A stretch of DNA of 38,249 nt from CAZNYN01 sp964422205 (GCA_964422205.1 CAYRAI010000022.1:1-38249), one strand, 5' to 3'. Positions 24,149 through 33,072 are shown, counted from the stretch's first letter. Numbers and translations: made by a program. Notes: generated by a model not told the origin, from the letters alone.

Positions 24149-24180
24149 GTTCGCTGTCTTTCATGAAGGAGGTGACGGCA

Positions 24181-24447
24181 TTGCCAAATAAGAAGTCAGC
24201 AAAAAAACGAGTTCTGGTCACTGAAAGAAATCGCATATACAACCGCTTCTGGAAAACCCGTTGCAAGAACGCGGTAAAGAAATTGTTCGAAGCAGTTGAA
24301 AATAAGGATCCCGAGCTTGCAGCAAAGAGGCTGAACGAGGCTCAGGGTGTACTGGATAAAGCAGTAATAAAGGGCGTCGTCCACCGTAACACAGTAGCAC
24401 GCCGCAAATCTGCCATGGCAGCAAAGGTTAAGTCACTTACTGCGTAA
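24181..24447 (+). CDS. rpsT: 30S ribosomal protein S20
   Basis: This 88-residue basic protein, PNKKSAKKRVLVTERNR at the start and HRNTVARRKSAMAAKVKSL at the end, is a clear S20. The start is TTG at 24181 with an excellent GGAGGTGA five bases upstream; a TTG start is also known for E. coli rpsT, where it supports autoregulation. The frame extends upstream to 24139, but the Shine-Dalgarno rules that out. It is monocistronic, followed by a terminator. Confidence 0.95.
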   Translation: MPNKKSAKKRVLVTERNRIYNRFWKTRCKNAVKKLFEAVENKDPELAAKRLNEAQGVLDKAVIKGVVHRNTVARRKSAMAAKVKSLTA

Positions 24448-24471
24448 CTTGGTTTGATTTTATTTACAATT

Positions 24472-24499
24472 AACAGCGAAGCACCGCTTCGCTGTTTTG
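24472..24499 (+). terminator. Terminator of rpsT
   Basis: AACAGCGAAGC/GCTTCGCTGTT (24472-24482 with 24486-24496) with a three-base loop is followed by TTGTTGT. Confidence 0.85.
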
Positions 24500-24541
24500 T
24501 TGTGCCTTAAATCAGGTATTTAAAATTATGCCTAAGACAGT

Positions 24542-24581
24542 AAAAAAAAGAGCCGCATATAAATATGCGGCTCTTTTTTTG
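24542..24581. terminator. Terminator of leuS-holA, probably bidirectional
   Basis: GAGCCGCATAT/ATATGCGGCTC is flanked by eight A and seven T, so it works on either strand. It sits 16 bases after holA. Confidence 0.9.
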
Positions 24582-24596
24582 TTTGATTGGGCGGTT

Positions 24597-25520
24597 TTAT
24601 CTTGTTCGTGAGGACAGAAGGGCAATTATTAATGTCTCAAGCCCCTGCCATCCCGAACCGCTGCCGCTTTTTTCGTCTATATTCGTCTTTATAAGTCCAG
24701 TGATAAATGCAGAAAGAGGGCTCAGTCCGTAAAGAGAGGATGCTCCGCAGGCCATTTTCCACGCGTAGTCTCTCGCGCCTAAGGCTTTTGCGAACATCGC
24801 CCCGTTTCTTGGGTTCGCCGATGCATACCAAGCAAGTCTCATTCTGTTGTGCAAAGCAGAGACAAGAGGGATTAGTTCGCCATTTTTGCTTATGGAGCGA
24901 AAGCTTCTCATAACATCCTGTGTGTTCCCCGAGCAGATGCCGTCTAAAAGTCTCAGAAGATTTCTGCTCCCGTCGTCAAGGCACATTGTCTCAACGTCAA
25001 TAGGGGTAATACTCCCCTCTCTTTTGAGCATAGAGAGACTCAGCAAAGTACCCCGTATTTCCTCAGGGTCTTCGAGAAGTTCAACTATCATGGCGGCGGC
25101 ATCGCGTCCTATGTTTATTTTCATTTTTTTTGCTGTGCTTATTACCCAAGTCTGGCGCTCTCTCGGCCATCTGGGGAATTCTTCCGGCCTTAAAACTGTG
25201 CATTTGTCCATGGCTTCCTTGGGTATTAATTTTGACGGGTCCGAGTCATAGACTAGAACTATAACTACGGAGGACTCTTTCTCTGCCATAGAGACGAGTC
25301 CTTTAGGCATTGGCCCCATTTGAAGTGCGCTGTCGACAACGACAAGTCTGCTGTCGTCAAACAGACCGCCCGACATGTTGTCGGACAGGAGGGAGGCCCA
25401 CTCCCCCCCCTCCTGTCTTGACGTTAAAATGTATCCTTTTTTTTCGTATTCTTTTACTGTCTCCTCCAAAAGACGCCGCTGGGCTGTGCCGGAGGCGACA
25501 ATCAGGCGGAGAGACGGCAT
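24597..25520 (-). CDS. holA: DNA polymerase III subunit delta
   Basis: This 307-residue clamp-loader subunit opens the sliding clamp in replication. The N-terminal part has the delta-family layout with GGLFDDSRLVVVDSA (about 51-65), and the C-terminal helical collar region ends LETLIIALLS. It lacks a Walker A motif, as expected for delta. Similarity is diffuse, so the call relies on the N-terminal pattern, length and the common leuS-holA adjacency. The ATG overlaps the leuS stop by one base (TGATG). Confidence 0.8.
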   Translation of the reverse strand: MPSLRLIVASGTAQRRLLEETVKEYEKKGYILTSRQEGGEWASLLSDNMSGGLFDDSRLVVVDSALQMGPMPKGLVSMAEKESSVVIVLVYDSDPSKLIPKEAMDKCTVLRPEEFPRWPRERQTWVISTAKKMKINIGRDAAAMIVELLEDPEEIRGTLLSLSMLKREGSITPIDVETMCLDDGSRNLLRLLDGICSGNTQDVMRSFRSISKNGELIPLVSALHNRMRLAWYASANPRNGAMFAKALGARDYAWKMACGASSLYGLSPLSAFITGLIKTNIDEKSGSGSGWQGLETLIIALLSSRTR

Positions 25521-28018
25521 CAGCCTTTTACAACCACGTTGAGAAGTCTTCCCGGAACAGCTATTACACGGACTATTTCTTTTCCGTCAATTCGCTTTTT
25601 TGTCTCTTCCCTGGCCATGATGTCGGCTTCCAGCTCTTCTTTTGAAAGACCTGCGGGAACGGAGAACTGCTCACGAACCTTGCCGTTTATCTGGAGGACT
25701 ATTGTCACAGTGTCGGCAACAAGTGCATCACTTTCAACAGTGAACCATTTTTCTCTCGAAAGGAAGCTTTCGTTGCCTATCTGATGCCACAGCTCTTCCG
25801 TGATATGAGGAGCGAAGGGGGAGAGGCAGCAGAGCAGAGTCTCAACTCCTTCTCTTTTTATGGCCCAGCCTTTGTCATCCGCGGGAGCATAGGAGGCGAG
25901 AGCGTTTGTAAGCTCCATGAGCCTTGCGACAGCGGTGTTGAACTGGCGCTCATCGCGAATGTCCTTTGTAACTCTGTCCAGAGTGCTGTGGATTATGCGC
26001 TTTATTTCGCGTTCGGAGTGCTCTGTGATATCTTTCATGGGCACATGCTCTTTGGAGGCTGATTTAAGCCCTTCAAGGCTTGATTCCACAAGACGGTACG
26101 CGCGGCTCAGGAATCTGTGTGCTCCTTCTACTCCGCGTTCCGACCAGTCAAGGTCCTTCTCAGGGGGTGCGGCGAAGAGTATGAAGAGCCTTGCTGTATC
26201 AGCTCCGTACTTTGTTATTATTTCGTCAGGATCTACAACATTTCCTATAGATTTTGACATTTTTGCACCATCTTTGATGACCATTCCCTGAGTCAGCAGG
26301 CGCTGGAACGGCTCTCTCATGTCTTTGGGGAGCAGGCCCAAGTCGGCACAGACTTTTGTAAAGAATCTTGCATATATAAGATGGAGGCAGGCATGTTCTA
26401 TACCGCCTATGTACTGGTCGACAGTCATCCAATATGCGGCATCATCTTTATTGAAGGGTTTGTCGGTACTCCACGGGGAGGTATAACGCTCAAAATACCA
26501 AGATGAGCAGAAGAAGGTATCCATAGTGTCAGTTTCGCGTCTTGCCGGCTTTCCGCATACAGGACAGGTCGTGTTTATCCAGTCCTCACGCAGAGCCAGT
26601 GGGTTGCCTCCGTTTTCGGGCATTTTGATGTCAAGAGGCAGAGCAACGGGGAGCTGATCCTCGGGAACAGGGACTATACCGCAGCAGTCGCAGTAAACTA
26701 CGGGAATTGGTGTTCCCCAGTAGCGCTGACGCGATATGAGCCAGTCGCGGAGGCGGAACTGAACTTCTTTTTTGCCTATTTTTCTCTCTTCAAACCATGA
26801 GCCTATCTTCTGTATAGCTTCCGATGTGGGAAGTCCGTCAAATTCTCCCGAGTTGCAGGCAATGCCGTCAGCTTCTACGGAAGCCGGCATTGTATCTCCG
26901 TCAGGCGCGGGGGCGTCTGCTGGACGGACAACAGTTATGACTGGGATATTATATTTGCGCGCGAAGTCAAAGTCACGCTGGTCATGCGCGGGAACACCCA
27001 TGATGGCTCCCGTGCCGTAGTCTGTTAATATGTAGTCCGCTATCCAGATAGGAACTTTCTTGCCATTCACGGGGTTTATTGCAAAGAAGCCCGTGTCAAT
27101 GCCTTCTTTGTCAACTCCGACAGCAGTTCGCTCTATCGCGCTGCGCGCCGACATCTTCTTGGCAAAGGCACGAAGTTTGTCGGCTTTTGTTCCTCCGAGT
27201 TTTTTAGCAAATTCTTCAACATAGGGGTGCTCGGCGGCCATTGCGACGAAGGTTACTCCGAATATTGTGTCTATGCGAGTTGTAAATGCTTCTATGGACA
27301 AGTCCGTGTCGGCGATATCCATTTTAAAATGGACTCCTTCCGAACGGCCTATCCAGTTGCGCTGCATCGTAACGACTCTCTCCGGCCAGCCTTTAAGTTC
27401 ATCAAGGCAGTCGACAAGCTCCTGAGCATAGTCTGTGATGCGTATGAACCACTGGTCAAGACCGCGCTTTGTGACAGGTGTGCCGCAGCGCCAGCATACA
27501 CCGTCGTCTACAACCTGCTCGTTTGCGAGAACTGTTTTGCAGCTCTCACACCAGTTCACTGGCGCATGCTTGCGGTATACAAGTCCCCTCTTATAGAACT
27601 GAAGGAAGAGCCACTGATTCCATCTGTAGTATTCCTCTTTGCAAGTGACCACCATGCGTCGCCAGTCGTAGCTGTAGCCGGCGCGCTTAAGCTGGTTCGT
27701 CATATGGTCTATGTTGCCCAATGTCCACTCCGCCGGCGGCATTTTCTTTTTTATGGCCGCATTTTCGGCAGGCATTCCGAATGAGTCGAAACCCATAGGA
27801 TAAAGAACATTATAGCCCTGCATGCGCTGGAAACGAGCAAGCAGATCTCCTATAGAATAATTACGCAGATGTCCCATGTGAAGGGCACCGCTCGGATAAG
27901 GGAACATCTCAAGACAGTAGTATTTCTCTTTTGAAGGGTCTGCCTCTACCTCAAAAACATGAGAGTCGGCCCACTCCTTCTGCCATTTTGGTTCAATGGC
28001 GCCAAAATCGTATGGCAT
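25520..28018 (-). CDS. leuS: Leucyl-tRNA synthetase
   Basis: This class I synthetase charges tRNA-Leu, 832 residues. The HIGH-like motif is PYPSGALHMGHLRNY (about 40-54), a connective editing domain follows (about 220-420, TTRIDTIFGVTFV, and YGTGAIMGVPAHDQRD), then zinc-type Cys pairs (CRKC-like, CDCC and CPVCGK), and KMSKS as GAKMSKSIGN. The C-terminal anticodon-binding region ends GRLLNVVVKG. All catalytic signatures are intact. GGAGGAG lies upstream of the ATG. It has its own promoter and is coupled to holA. No T-box was seen in the short leader. Confidence 0.97.
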   Translation of the reverse strand: MPYDFGAIEPKWQKEWADSHVFEVEADPSKEKYYCLEMFPYPSGALHMGHLRNYSIGDLLARFQRMQGYNVLYPMGFDSFGMPAENAAIKKKMPPAEWTLGNIDHMTNQLKRAGYSYDWRRMVVTCKEEYYRWNQWLFLQFYKRGLVYRKHAPVNWCESCKTVLANEQVVDDGVCWRCGTPVTKRGLDQWFIRITDYAQELVDCLDELKGWPERVVTMQRNWIGRSEGVHFKMDIADTDLSIEAFTTRIDTIFGVTFVAMAAEHPYVEEFAKKLGGTKADKLRAFAKKMSARSAIERTAVGVDKEGIDTGFFAINPVNGKKVPIWIADYILTDYGTGAIMGVPAHDQRDFDFARKYNIPVITVVRPADAPAPDGDTMPASVEADGIACNSGEFDGLPTSEAIQKIGSWFEERKIGKKEVQFRLRDWLISRQRYWGTPIPVVYCDCCGIVPVPEDQLPVALPLDIKMPENGGNPLALREDWINTTCPVCGKPARRETDTMDTFFCSSWYFERYTSPWSTDKPFNKDDAAYWMTVDQYIGGIEHACLHLIYARFFTKVCADLGLLPKDMREPFQRLLTQGMVIKDGAKMSKSIGNVVDPDEIITKYGADTARLFILFAAPPEKDLDWSERGVEGAHRFLSRAYRLVESSLEGLKSASKEHVPMKDITEHSEREIKRIIHSTLDRVTKDIRDERQFNTAVARLMELTNALASYAPADDKGWAIKREGVETLLCCLSPFAPHITEELWHQIGNESFLSREKWFTVESDALVADTVTIVLQINGKVREQFSVPAGLSKEELEADIMAREETKKRIDGKEIVRVIAVPGRLLNVVVKG

Positions 28019-28074
28019 CTATAATCTCCTCCGCAGCATAATAAAATCAGAATCAATTAAATGTACATCCCAAC

Positions 28075-28103
28075 ATTATATACTTCACTGTCGGAGTGAG
28101 CAA
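28075..28103 (-). promoter_or_regulatory. Promoter of leuS-holA
   Basis: On the minus strand TTGCTC (28098-28103) and TATAAT (28075-28080) are 17 bases apart, about 57 bases before leuS. Confidence 0.75.
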
Positions 28104-28113
28104 GACATATCAC

Positions 28114-29262
28114 TTACTTCATCTTTGTCATTGTGAAAGCGGCCCAGAGTTCAAAAGCGTCTTTGAAATTCCACGGGTCTTTTCTCGTTATCGTCCTTAT
28201 CTTCTTTAAGCGATATTGGAGACTGTTCCTATGCATAGCAAGTTTTTCCGCCACTTCGGCACAGGCGAAGGGAGATTCGCACCATGCGAGAAATGTCTCT
28301 CTCATATCGGCAAAGTCGTTCCTGGATTCAAGTCCTTTAAGAGTTGATGAAATATACTCTTCCTTTTTTGACTTTGAGAGAGAATCTATCAGTGTCTCGG
28401 CTGTAAAGGCTCTGGCTGCGATAACCCCTTTGGCGCCGAGTCCCTTTCCCAGTGAGAGAACGCTTCGCGCAGAACGCAGAGAGCGTGAAAGCCCTGGGAT
28501 ATCGCGGCACGGCAAACCTATGGATACATCTATACTTATGCCTTTTTCTGCCATGTTCCTTATGAACTCTTTCGCGTTTTTGTCAAGTTCATCCGGATCA
28601 CAGCAGGGGAAATTGGCCTCAGTCCTCGAAATAAGCGCTGTGATGACATAATTTTCGTGTAAACATATGACATTGTGGGGATTTGAAAAATAGTCTTTTG
28701 TCTCAACTCCCAGCCGTCTGAATGCAAATTCGGCAGACTCAAGCTGCCAGTTGGTCATTTCTATTAATATGACACAGCTTACCCTCGACAGGTTAAAGCC
28801 TAGTTCCCTTGCCTGCAGTGTTATAAGTTCGTCGCTCTGAGTACGCTCATCAAAGGAAGCTATATTTTCAATAAGGTCTCTGAGAGAGCGCTCTCTTAAC
28901 ATGCTTGACTCAAGAAAAGCCTGCTCTCTGAGCATAATTTCCGCCTGTTTCTGGACAAGAAGGCCATAGCGCGTGACATCCTCCGGAAGTCCTGCTATGG
29001 ACACAGAGCCGATTACGTTGTCAAAAATCTGTATTGGCAGGGTGTAGCCCGGATGAATGTTGCCAATTGACAGAGCATCCTCTGCGGTCGTGGTTATAGG
29101 GATATTGAGTTTCATAACTTTGACAGAAGGTTCATGAAAATTACCTATCCTGTTTTCGTCGTTACAGCCTATAATAATACCGTTCTCATCTGTAACAAGC
29201 ACACCGAAACCAATAACATCGCTGGCGCATTTTGCTATATTCTGAGCAATTTTCTTGAACAT
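28114..29262 (-). CDS. CdaR/PucR-family transcriptional regulator
   Basis: This 382-residue regulator has an N-terminal sugar-diacid-recognition-type sensor domain (about 3-130, FGVLVTDENGIIIGCND), a GGDEF-like middle region, and a C-terminal PucR-type helix-turn-helix (about 320-378, CAEVAEKLAMHRNSLQYRLKKI). Related proteins such as CdaR activate catabolic operons in response to carboxylated substrates. It is divergent from grdE across a 187-base gap, so it probably controls the second reductase locus; the effector could be betaine, sarcosine, glycine or a derivative. That role is inferred from position. Confidence 0.85.
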   Translation of the reverse strand: MFKKIAQNIAKCASDVIGFGVLVTDENGIIIGCNDENRIGNFHEPSVKVMKLNIPITTTAEDALSIGNIHPGYTLPIQIFDNVIGSVSIAGLPEDVTRYGLLVQKQAEIMLREQAFLESSMLRERSLRDLIENIASFDERTQSDELITLQARELGFNLSRVSCVILIEMTNWQLESAEFAFRRLGVETKDYFSNPHNVICLHENYVITALISRTEANFPCCDPDELDKNAKEFIRNMAEKGISIDVSIGLPCRDIPGLSRSLRSARSVLSLGKGLGAKGVIAARAFTAETLIDSLSKSKKEEYISSTLKGLESRNDFADMRETFLAWCESPFACAEVAEKLAMHRNSLQYRLKKIRTITRKDPWNFKDAFELWAAFTMTKMK

Positions 29263-29279
29263 TGGACCACCTCCGTATG

Positions 29280-29449
29280 CTATTCCTCTGCATAGTTTAG
29301 CTCTTTACAGAATCTTATTCTATGTTCAATTGAATAATGATTTTGCTTACTTTTACCGCTAGAATGCAAGTAAGGAGCGATAGCTCCGTGATTGTTTTCA
29401 CGTTGTCCGCTAAACCTAAGGACAATAATTTATATGAGGAGGAATGGAA
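29280..29449. promoter_or_regulatory. Divergent regulatory region between the CdaR-type gene and grdE
   Basis: The region holds several inverted repeats: TTCAATTGAA, CTTACTT/AAGTAAG separated by 15 bases, GGAGC-GATA-GCTCC, and TTGTCC/GGACAA separated by 11 bases. Any of them may bind the divergent regulator. A TAGAAT -10 candidate lies inside the CTTACTT repeat but has no clear -35, as for an activator-dependent promoter. GAGGAGG at 29436-29442 is the ribosome binding site of grdE. Confidence 0.45.
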
Positions 29450-30739
29450 ATGAGGCTTGAACTGCACAAAGTTCACATCACAGGACTCTCGTTTGCAGAA
29501 AAGACGTACGTCAACGGAGGTACTCTCTGCATCAACAAGAGCGAAGCCGAAGCCGTCATCGCGGAAGACAAGCGTTTTGCAAAGGTGAGCCTTGAACTTG
29601 CGGTACCGGGAGACAGCACAAGAATCATCCCTGTCAAGGACGCGGTAGAACCCAGAGTTAAGATTGGCAAGAACAATTACTTCCCAGGTTTCTGCGCTCC
29701 CATGGAAAAGACAGGTACAGGCGAGACACTTGTACTTGACGGAGCGGCTGTTATCACATGCGGTCCCATCGTAGCCTTCCAGGAAGGTTTTATCGATATG
29801 AGCGGCCCAGCAGCACCCTACTCACCTTTCTCAGCAACATACAATATAGTTCTCTGCGTTGAACCGGTTGAGAATCTTGAGAAGCATCAGTATGAGGCAG
29901 CACTTCGCGAAGCCGGACTGAAGCTCGGAGTATACCTTGCAAAGAGCGCAGCGGACAACGGAGCAAAGGCTGATGAAGTACAGGTTTTCGAAAAGGGCGA
30001 CACCTTTGAAGAGAGCCAGAAGTATCCCAACCTTCCCAAAGTTATCTATGTCTGCATGAACATCACACAGGGACTTCTCCACGACACATACTTATACGCC
30101 AACGACCTTCGTCCGTCACTCCCGACACTTCTTCACCCCAACGAAGTTCTCGACGGAGCAATGGTATCGGGAAACTGCGTATCCGCATGCGACAAGAACA
30201 CAACATGGCATCACGTTCATAACCCCATCGTACAGGCACTCTATGCCCGTCACGGCAAAGAAATCAACTTCCTCGGCATGATCCCGACACAGGAAAGCAC
30301 AGTTCTCGCAGGTAAGCTCCGCGCCGCGACAATGAACCTTTCAATCGCTCAGCAGCTCGGCGCAGACGGCGTCATCGTTTCAGAAGAAGGCTACGGCAAC
30401 CCAGATACAGACCTCTGCCTCAACGCCAAGTACTTTGAGAACGCAGGAATCAAGTCGGTCGTCGTATCAGACGAATCATCAGGTACAGACGGAGCCAGCC
30501 AGAGCCTTGCCGACGCCACACCCGAACTCACAGGTTTCGTATCAACAGGAAACGTAAACGAAATGATCGAAGTTCCCGCAATGGACAAAGTTATCGGATA
30601 CAAAGAAGCTATCTCCCTCCTCTCAGGCGGTGCGGAAGAAAGCCTGCGTCCCGACGGCTCAATGTATGTTGAACTTCAGTCAATCATAGCTTCCACCGCA
30701 GAAATAGGCTTTAACAAGCTTGGCTGCGAGTGGATATAG
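29450..30739 (+). CDS. grdE: GrdE/GrdG/GrdI-type pyruvoyl proprotein of protein B, locus 2
   Basis: This is the pyruvoyl-forming subunit of a second substrate-binding protein B, 429 residues. The cleavage motif SGNCVSACDKN is present (Cys243). The second ATG at 29450 is chosen because GAGGAGG then has a seven-base spacer, whereas for ATG 29444 it would be one base, and MRLELHKVHITGL then aligns with the locus 1 protein. It shares long identical stretches with locus 1 (LLHDTY, HPNE, SEEG, DGASQSLADAT) but differs in the N-terminal third, consistent with a paralogue for another substrate. Codon use is strongly C-ending. The grdB gene starts 15 bases downstream. Confidence 0.92.
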   Translation: MRLELHKVHITGLSFAEKTYVNGGTLCINKSEAEAVIAEDKRFAKVSLELAVPGDSTRIIPVKDAVEPRVKIGKNNYFPGFCAPMEKTGTGETLVLDGAAVITCGPIVAFQEGFIDMSGPAAPYSPFSATYNIVLCVEPVENLEKHQYEAALREAGLKLGVYLAKSAADNGAKADEVQVFEKGDTFEESQKYPNLPKVIYVCMNITQGLLHDTYLYANDLRPSLPTLLHPNEVLDGAMVSGNCVSACDKNTTWHHVHNPIVQALYARHGKEINFLGMIPTQESTVLAGKLRAATMNLSIAQQLGADGVIVSEEGYGNPDTDLCLNAKYFENAGIKSVVVSDESSGTDGASQSLADATPELTGFVSTGNVNEMIEVPAMDKVIGYKEAISLLSGGAEESLRPDGSMYVELQSIIASTAEIGFNKLGCEWI

Positions 30740-30754
30740 AAAGGGGCTTCTACT

Positions 30755-32068
30755 ATGACATTCAGAATAGTCCACTACATCAACCAGTTCTACGCCGGCA
30801 TAGGCGGAGAAGAAAAAGCAGACCACAAGCCTGAAGTCCGCGAGGGCGTAGTCGGCCCCGGAATGCAGCTTGCAAAGCTCTTCGAAGGCGAAGCAGAAGT
30901 AGTAGCAACAATAATCTGCGGAGACGGCTTCTACGGAGAGAATACAGACGAAGCACGCGCAGCATGCCTCGAAATGGTTAAGAAATACAACCCCGACCTC
31001 TTCGTTGCCGGCCCTGCATTCAACGCAGGCCGCTACGGCTTCGCCTGCGGCGATATCGCAGCAACGGTAGGAGCTGAGCTCGGAATCCCCACAGTTACAG
31101 CAATGTACCATGAGAACCCCGGAGTGGAGCTCTACTCCAAGAAGACATTTATCGCACTCGCCGACGACAGCGCGCGCGGAATGGCAAAGGCTCTCAAGAA
31201 CATACACAACGTAGGACACAAGCTTCTCAACAAGATAGCTATGGGTCCCGCACGCGAGGAAGGCTACATCCACCGCGGCATGAGAAAGTCCTTCTTCCAC
31301 GAGAAGAACGGTGCAGAGCGCGCAGTAGAAATGCTTCTTAAGAAGCTCAAAGGCGAAGAGTTCCGTACAGAGTACGAGATGCCCGTATTTAAGAAGATTA
31401 AGCCGGCAGCTCCCATCAAGGATCTCAAGCACGCCAAGATAGCTCTCGTATCTTCCGGCGGTATCGTGCCGAAGGGCAACCCCGACCACATTCGTGTATC
31501 ATCAGCCGAAAGCTTCGGCGAATATGATATTTCCGCTCTCAACGATTTGACAGCAGAAAACTACGAATCAGTACACGGCGGATATGACCGTCAGTGGGCA
31601 AACGAAGATCCCGATGTCGTTGTTCCTCTCCAGATCATGCGCGAACTTGAAAAAGAAGGCGTATACGGAGAACTCCACAAGTACTTCTACACAACAACAG
31701 GTACAGGAACAGCAGTCGCATTCGCAGAGAAGTTCGGACAGGAGATCGGAGCGAAACTCAAAGCAGACGGAGTTGATGCCGTGATCCTCACATCCACCTG
31801 AGGAACTTGTACTCGGTGCGGTGCATCGATGACAAGAGAAATCGAACGCGTAGCAGATATCCCCGTAGTTCAGATTGCAACAATCGTTCCTATCATGCTT
31901 ACGGTAGGCGCTAACAGAATAGTCCCCGGCGTAGCAATTCCACACCCCGCAGCAGACCCTGCAAAGGGCCCCGAGGGAGACAAGGCCGTACGCAGAGAGC
32001 TCATCATGCGTGCATTCAAAGCCATGACATCACCGATCGAAGAGCAGACAATCTTCGAGAAGGAATAA
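30755..32068 (+). CDS. grdB: Selenoprotein GrdB/GrdF/GrdH-type subunit of protein B, locus 2
   Basis: This is the second selenocysteine subunit of protein B, 437 residues. UGA at 31799-31801 is codon 349, in TST-U-GTCTRCGA, and the frame continues to TAA at 32066-32068. The opening MTFRIVHYINQFYAGIGGEE matches locus 1 and Sec occurs at the identical position. Apart from that, substitutions are spread along the protein. AAAGGGG precedes the ATG. It ends the first transcription unit of this locus, before the hairpin at 32081. The substrate is undetermined; control by a CdaR-type regulator instead of the glycine riboswitch suggests sarcosine or betaine, as inference only. Confidence 0.93.
31806..31836 (+). 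other. Bacterial SECIS-like hairpin of grdB locus 2
   Basis: CTTGT (31806-31810) pairs with ACAAG (31832-31836), and inside it TCG-G-TGC pairs with GCA-T-CGA around the loop GGT (31820-31822). The first loop G is 21 bases from the U of the UGA, exactly as in locus 1. Confidence 0.7.
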
Positions 32069-32080
32069 ACTTTTCTAATT

Positions 32081-32106
32081 GTACGGGCGGCCATGCGCCG
32101 CCCGTA
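32081..32106 (+). terminator. Hairpin between grdB and grdX, weak terminator or attenuator
   Basis: ACGGGCGGC/GCCGCCCGT (32083-32091 with 32097-32105) with loop CATGC is very stable, but the tail TCCTTATT is a poor T run. Some transcripts may read through to grdX-trxA-grdA. Confidence 0.65.
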
Positions 32107-32136
32107 TCCTTATTAAAATAAATATCCATTAAATAT

Positions 32137-32165
32137 TTGTAAAAACTATAATTTTAAGATATAAT
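32137..32165 (+). promoter_or_regulatory. Internal promoter of grdX-trxA-grdA
   Basis: TTGTAA (32137-32142) is 17 bases from a perfect TATAAT (32160-32165) in an AT-rich stretch, about 45 bases before grdX. It allows selenoprotein A to be made apart from locus 2 protein B. Confidence 0.65.
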
Positions 32166-32211
32166 CTAAAAATGTATGTACCATTGAAATTTGTTTATAG
32201 GAGGTGCTTTT

Positions 32212-32595
32212 ATGCCGGAAAAAAAGATGAAGGTTGTGACCAACAATCCTGCGATATTAACAAACAAGGATATGCCGCACGACATAATTTTCGTTGAAGG
32301 TTCTCCTGTTGATGTACTGGACAAGGCAGAAGAGCTTATCCAGCAGCATTGGTCGCTTCTCTCAACGCCTCTTCCGCCCAATATTCCCATAATGAGAGGG
32401 CCTTACAGATCTCTTGTAATCAAAGAGGCGGATGAGCAGTACGACACAAAAGGGCTTCTTGCACTGGATAAAGCACGCACTCGCTATGTTATGGAACGTG
32501 AATTTAGAACAATGGATCCAAATGCCGATTTCGGAGAAATTGACAGAACGATGCTCTACCGTACATTAAGAGATATTTCTCTGTCTAATCTGTAA
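32212..32595 (+). CDS. grdX: GrdX family protein, locus 2
   Basis: This second GrdX has 127 residues, with VVTNNPAIL, then VEGSPVDVLDKAEELI and PYRSLVIKEAD. Function is unknown. The ATG at 32212 is preferred to 32191 because TAGGAGGTG lies just upstream of it. It lacks the longer C-terminal part of the locus 1 copy. It leads the trxA-grdA unit, after an internal promoter and without a riboswitch. Confidence 0.85.
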   Translation: MPEKKMKVVTNNPAILTNKDMPHDIIFVEGSPVDVLDKAEELIQQHWSLLSTPLPPNIPIMRGPYRSLVIKEADEQYDTKGLLALDKARTRYVMEREFRTMDPNADFGEIDRTMLYRTLRDISLSNL

Positions 32596-32683
32596 ATTCA
32601 GCACTTTAAAATAGTAATCACTAGTGGTATGATAAGCATAAGCGTAAAATATATGCTGAAAATAATCTGGAGGCGAAACAACA

Positions 32684-33007
32684 ATGATCGATCTTACAAA
32701 AGAAAATTGTGATGCTGAAGTACGCGAGGAAAAAGGACTTCCTGTCGTAGTAGACTTCTGGGGACCCCAGTGTGTACCATGCATGGCCCTAAAACCCCTC
32801 TACCATGATATGGAGAAGGATTTCGAAGGCAAAGTTAAGTTTACAGCAGTAGACTGCTCAACAAACAAGAGAGTAGCAATGGGCTTCCGTGTAATGGGCC
32901 TTCCCACATTCCTTTTCTGGAAAGACGGAGTGGAAGTAAAGCGCCTCTCCAAGGAAGAGTGCACAATCGAAGCAATCAGAGCTGAAATAGAGAAGCTCGC
33001 TCAGTAA
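32684..33007 (+). CDS. trxA: Thioredoxin of the glycine reductase system
   Basis: This 107-residue thioredoxin would reduce the Cys-Sec site of GrdA after each turnover. The fold signatures are VVVDFWGPQCVPCMALKP (active site Cys30-Val-Pro-Cys33) and the cis-proline GLPTFLFW. The CVPC site, in place of the usual CGPC, is known from reductase-associated thioredoxins of amino-acid fermenters. It lies 88 bases after grdX and 65 before grdA. No trxB is in this window, so the reductase that feeds it is elsewhere. Confidence 0.9.
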   Translation: MIDLTKENCDAEVREEKGLPVVVDFWGPQCVPCMALKPLYHDMEKDFEGKVKFTAVDCSTNKRVAMGFRVMGLPTFLFWKDGVEVKRLSKEECTIEAIRAEIEKLAQ

Positions 33008-33072
33008 TAACAGGCGGCAATCGTCCCAAAAAGGACGTGCAGCAAAAATAAAACCATAGGAGGTGTTCAGCC

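Noticed and set aside
23959..24180. Replication origin next to rpmH
   Set aside because: No DnaA-box cluster or dnaA; the region is filled by two divergent promoters.
27227..27784. 185-codon open frame on the plus strand
   Set aside because: It is antisense to leuS, whose editing and Cys motifs on the other strand are clear.
28133..28651. 172-codon open frame on the plus strand
   Set aside because: It is antisense to the CdaR-type regulator's helix-turn-helix and middle regions.
30680..31489. 269-codon open frame on the minus strand
   Set aside because: It is antisense to grdB, has a cysteine-rich composition with no family pattern, and arises from C-ending codon bias.
30755..32068. grdB locus 2 as two separate genes
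   Set aside because: The two parts are in one frame and join through the same Sec motif as locus 1.
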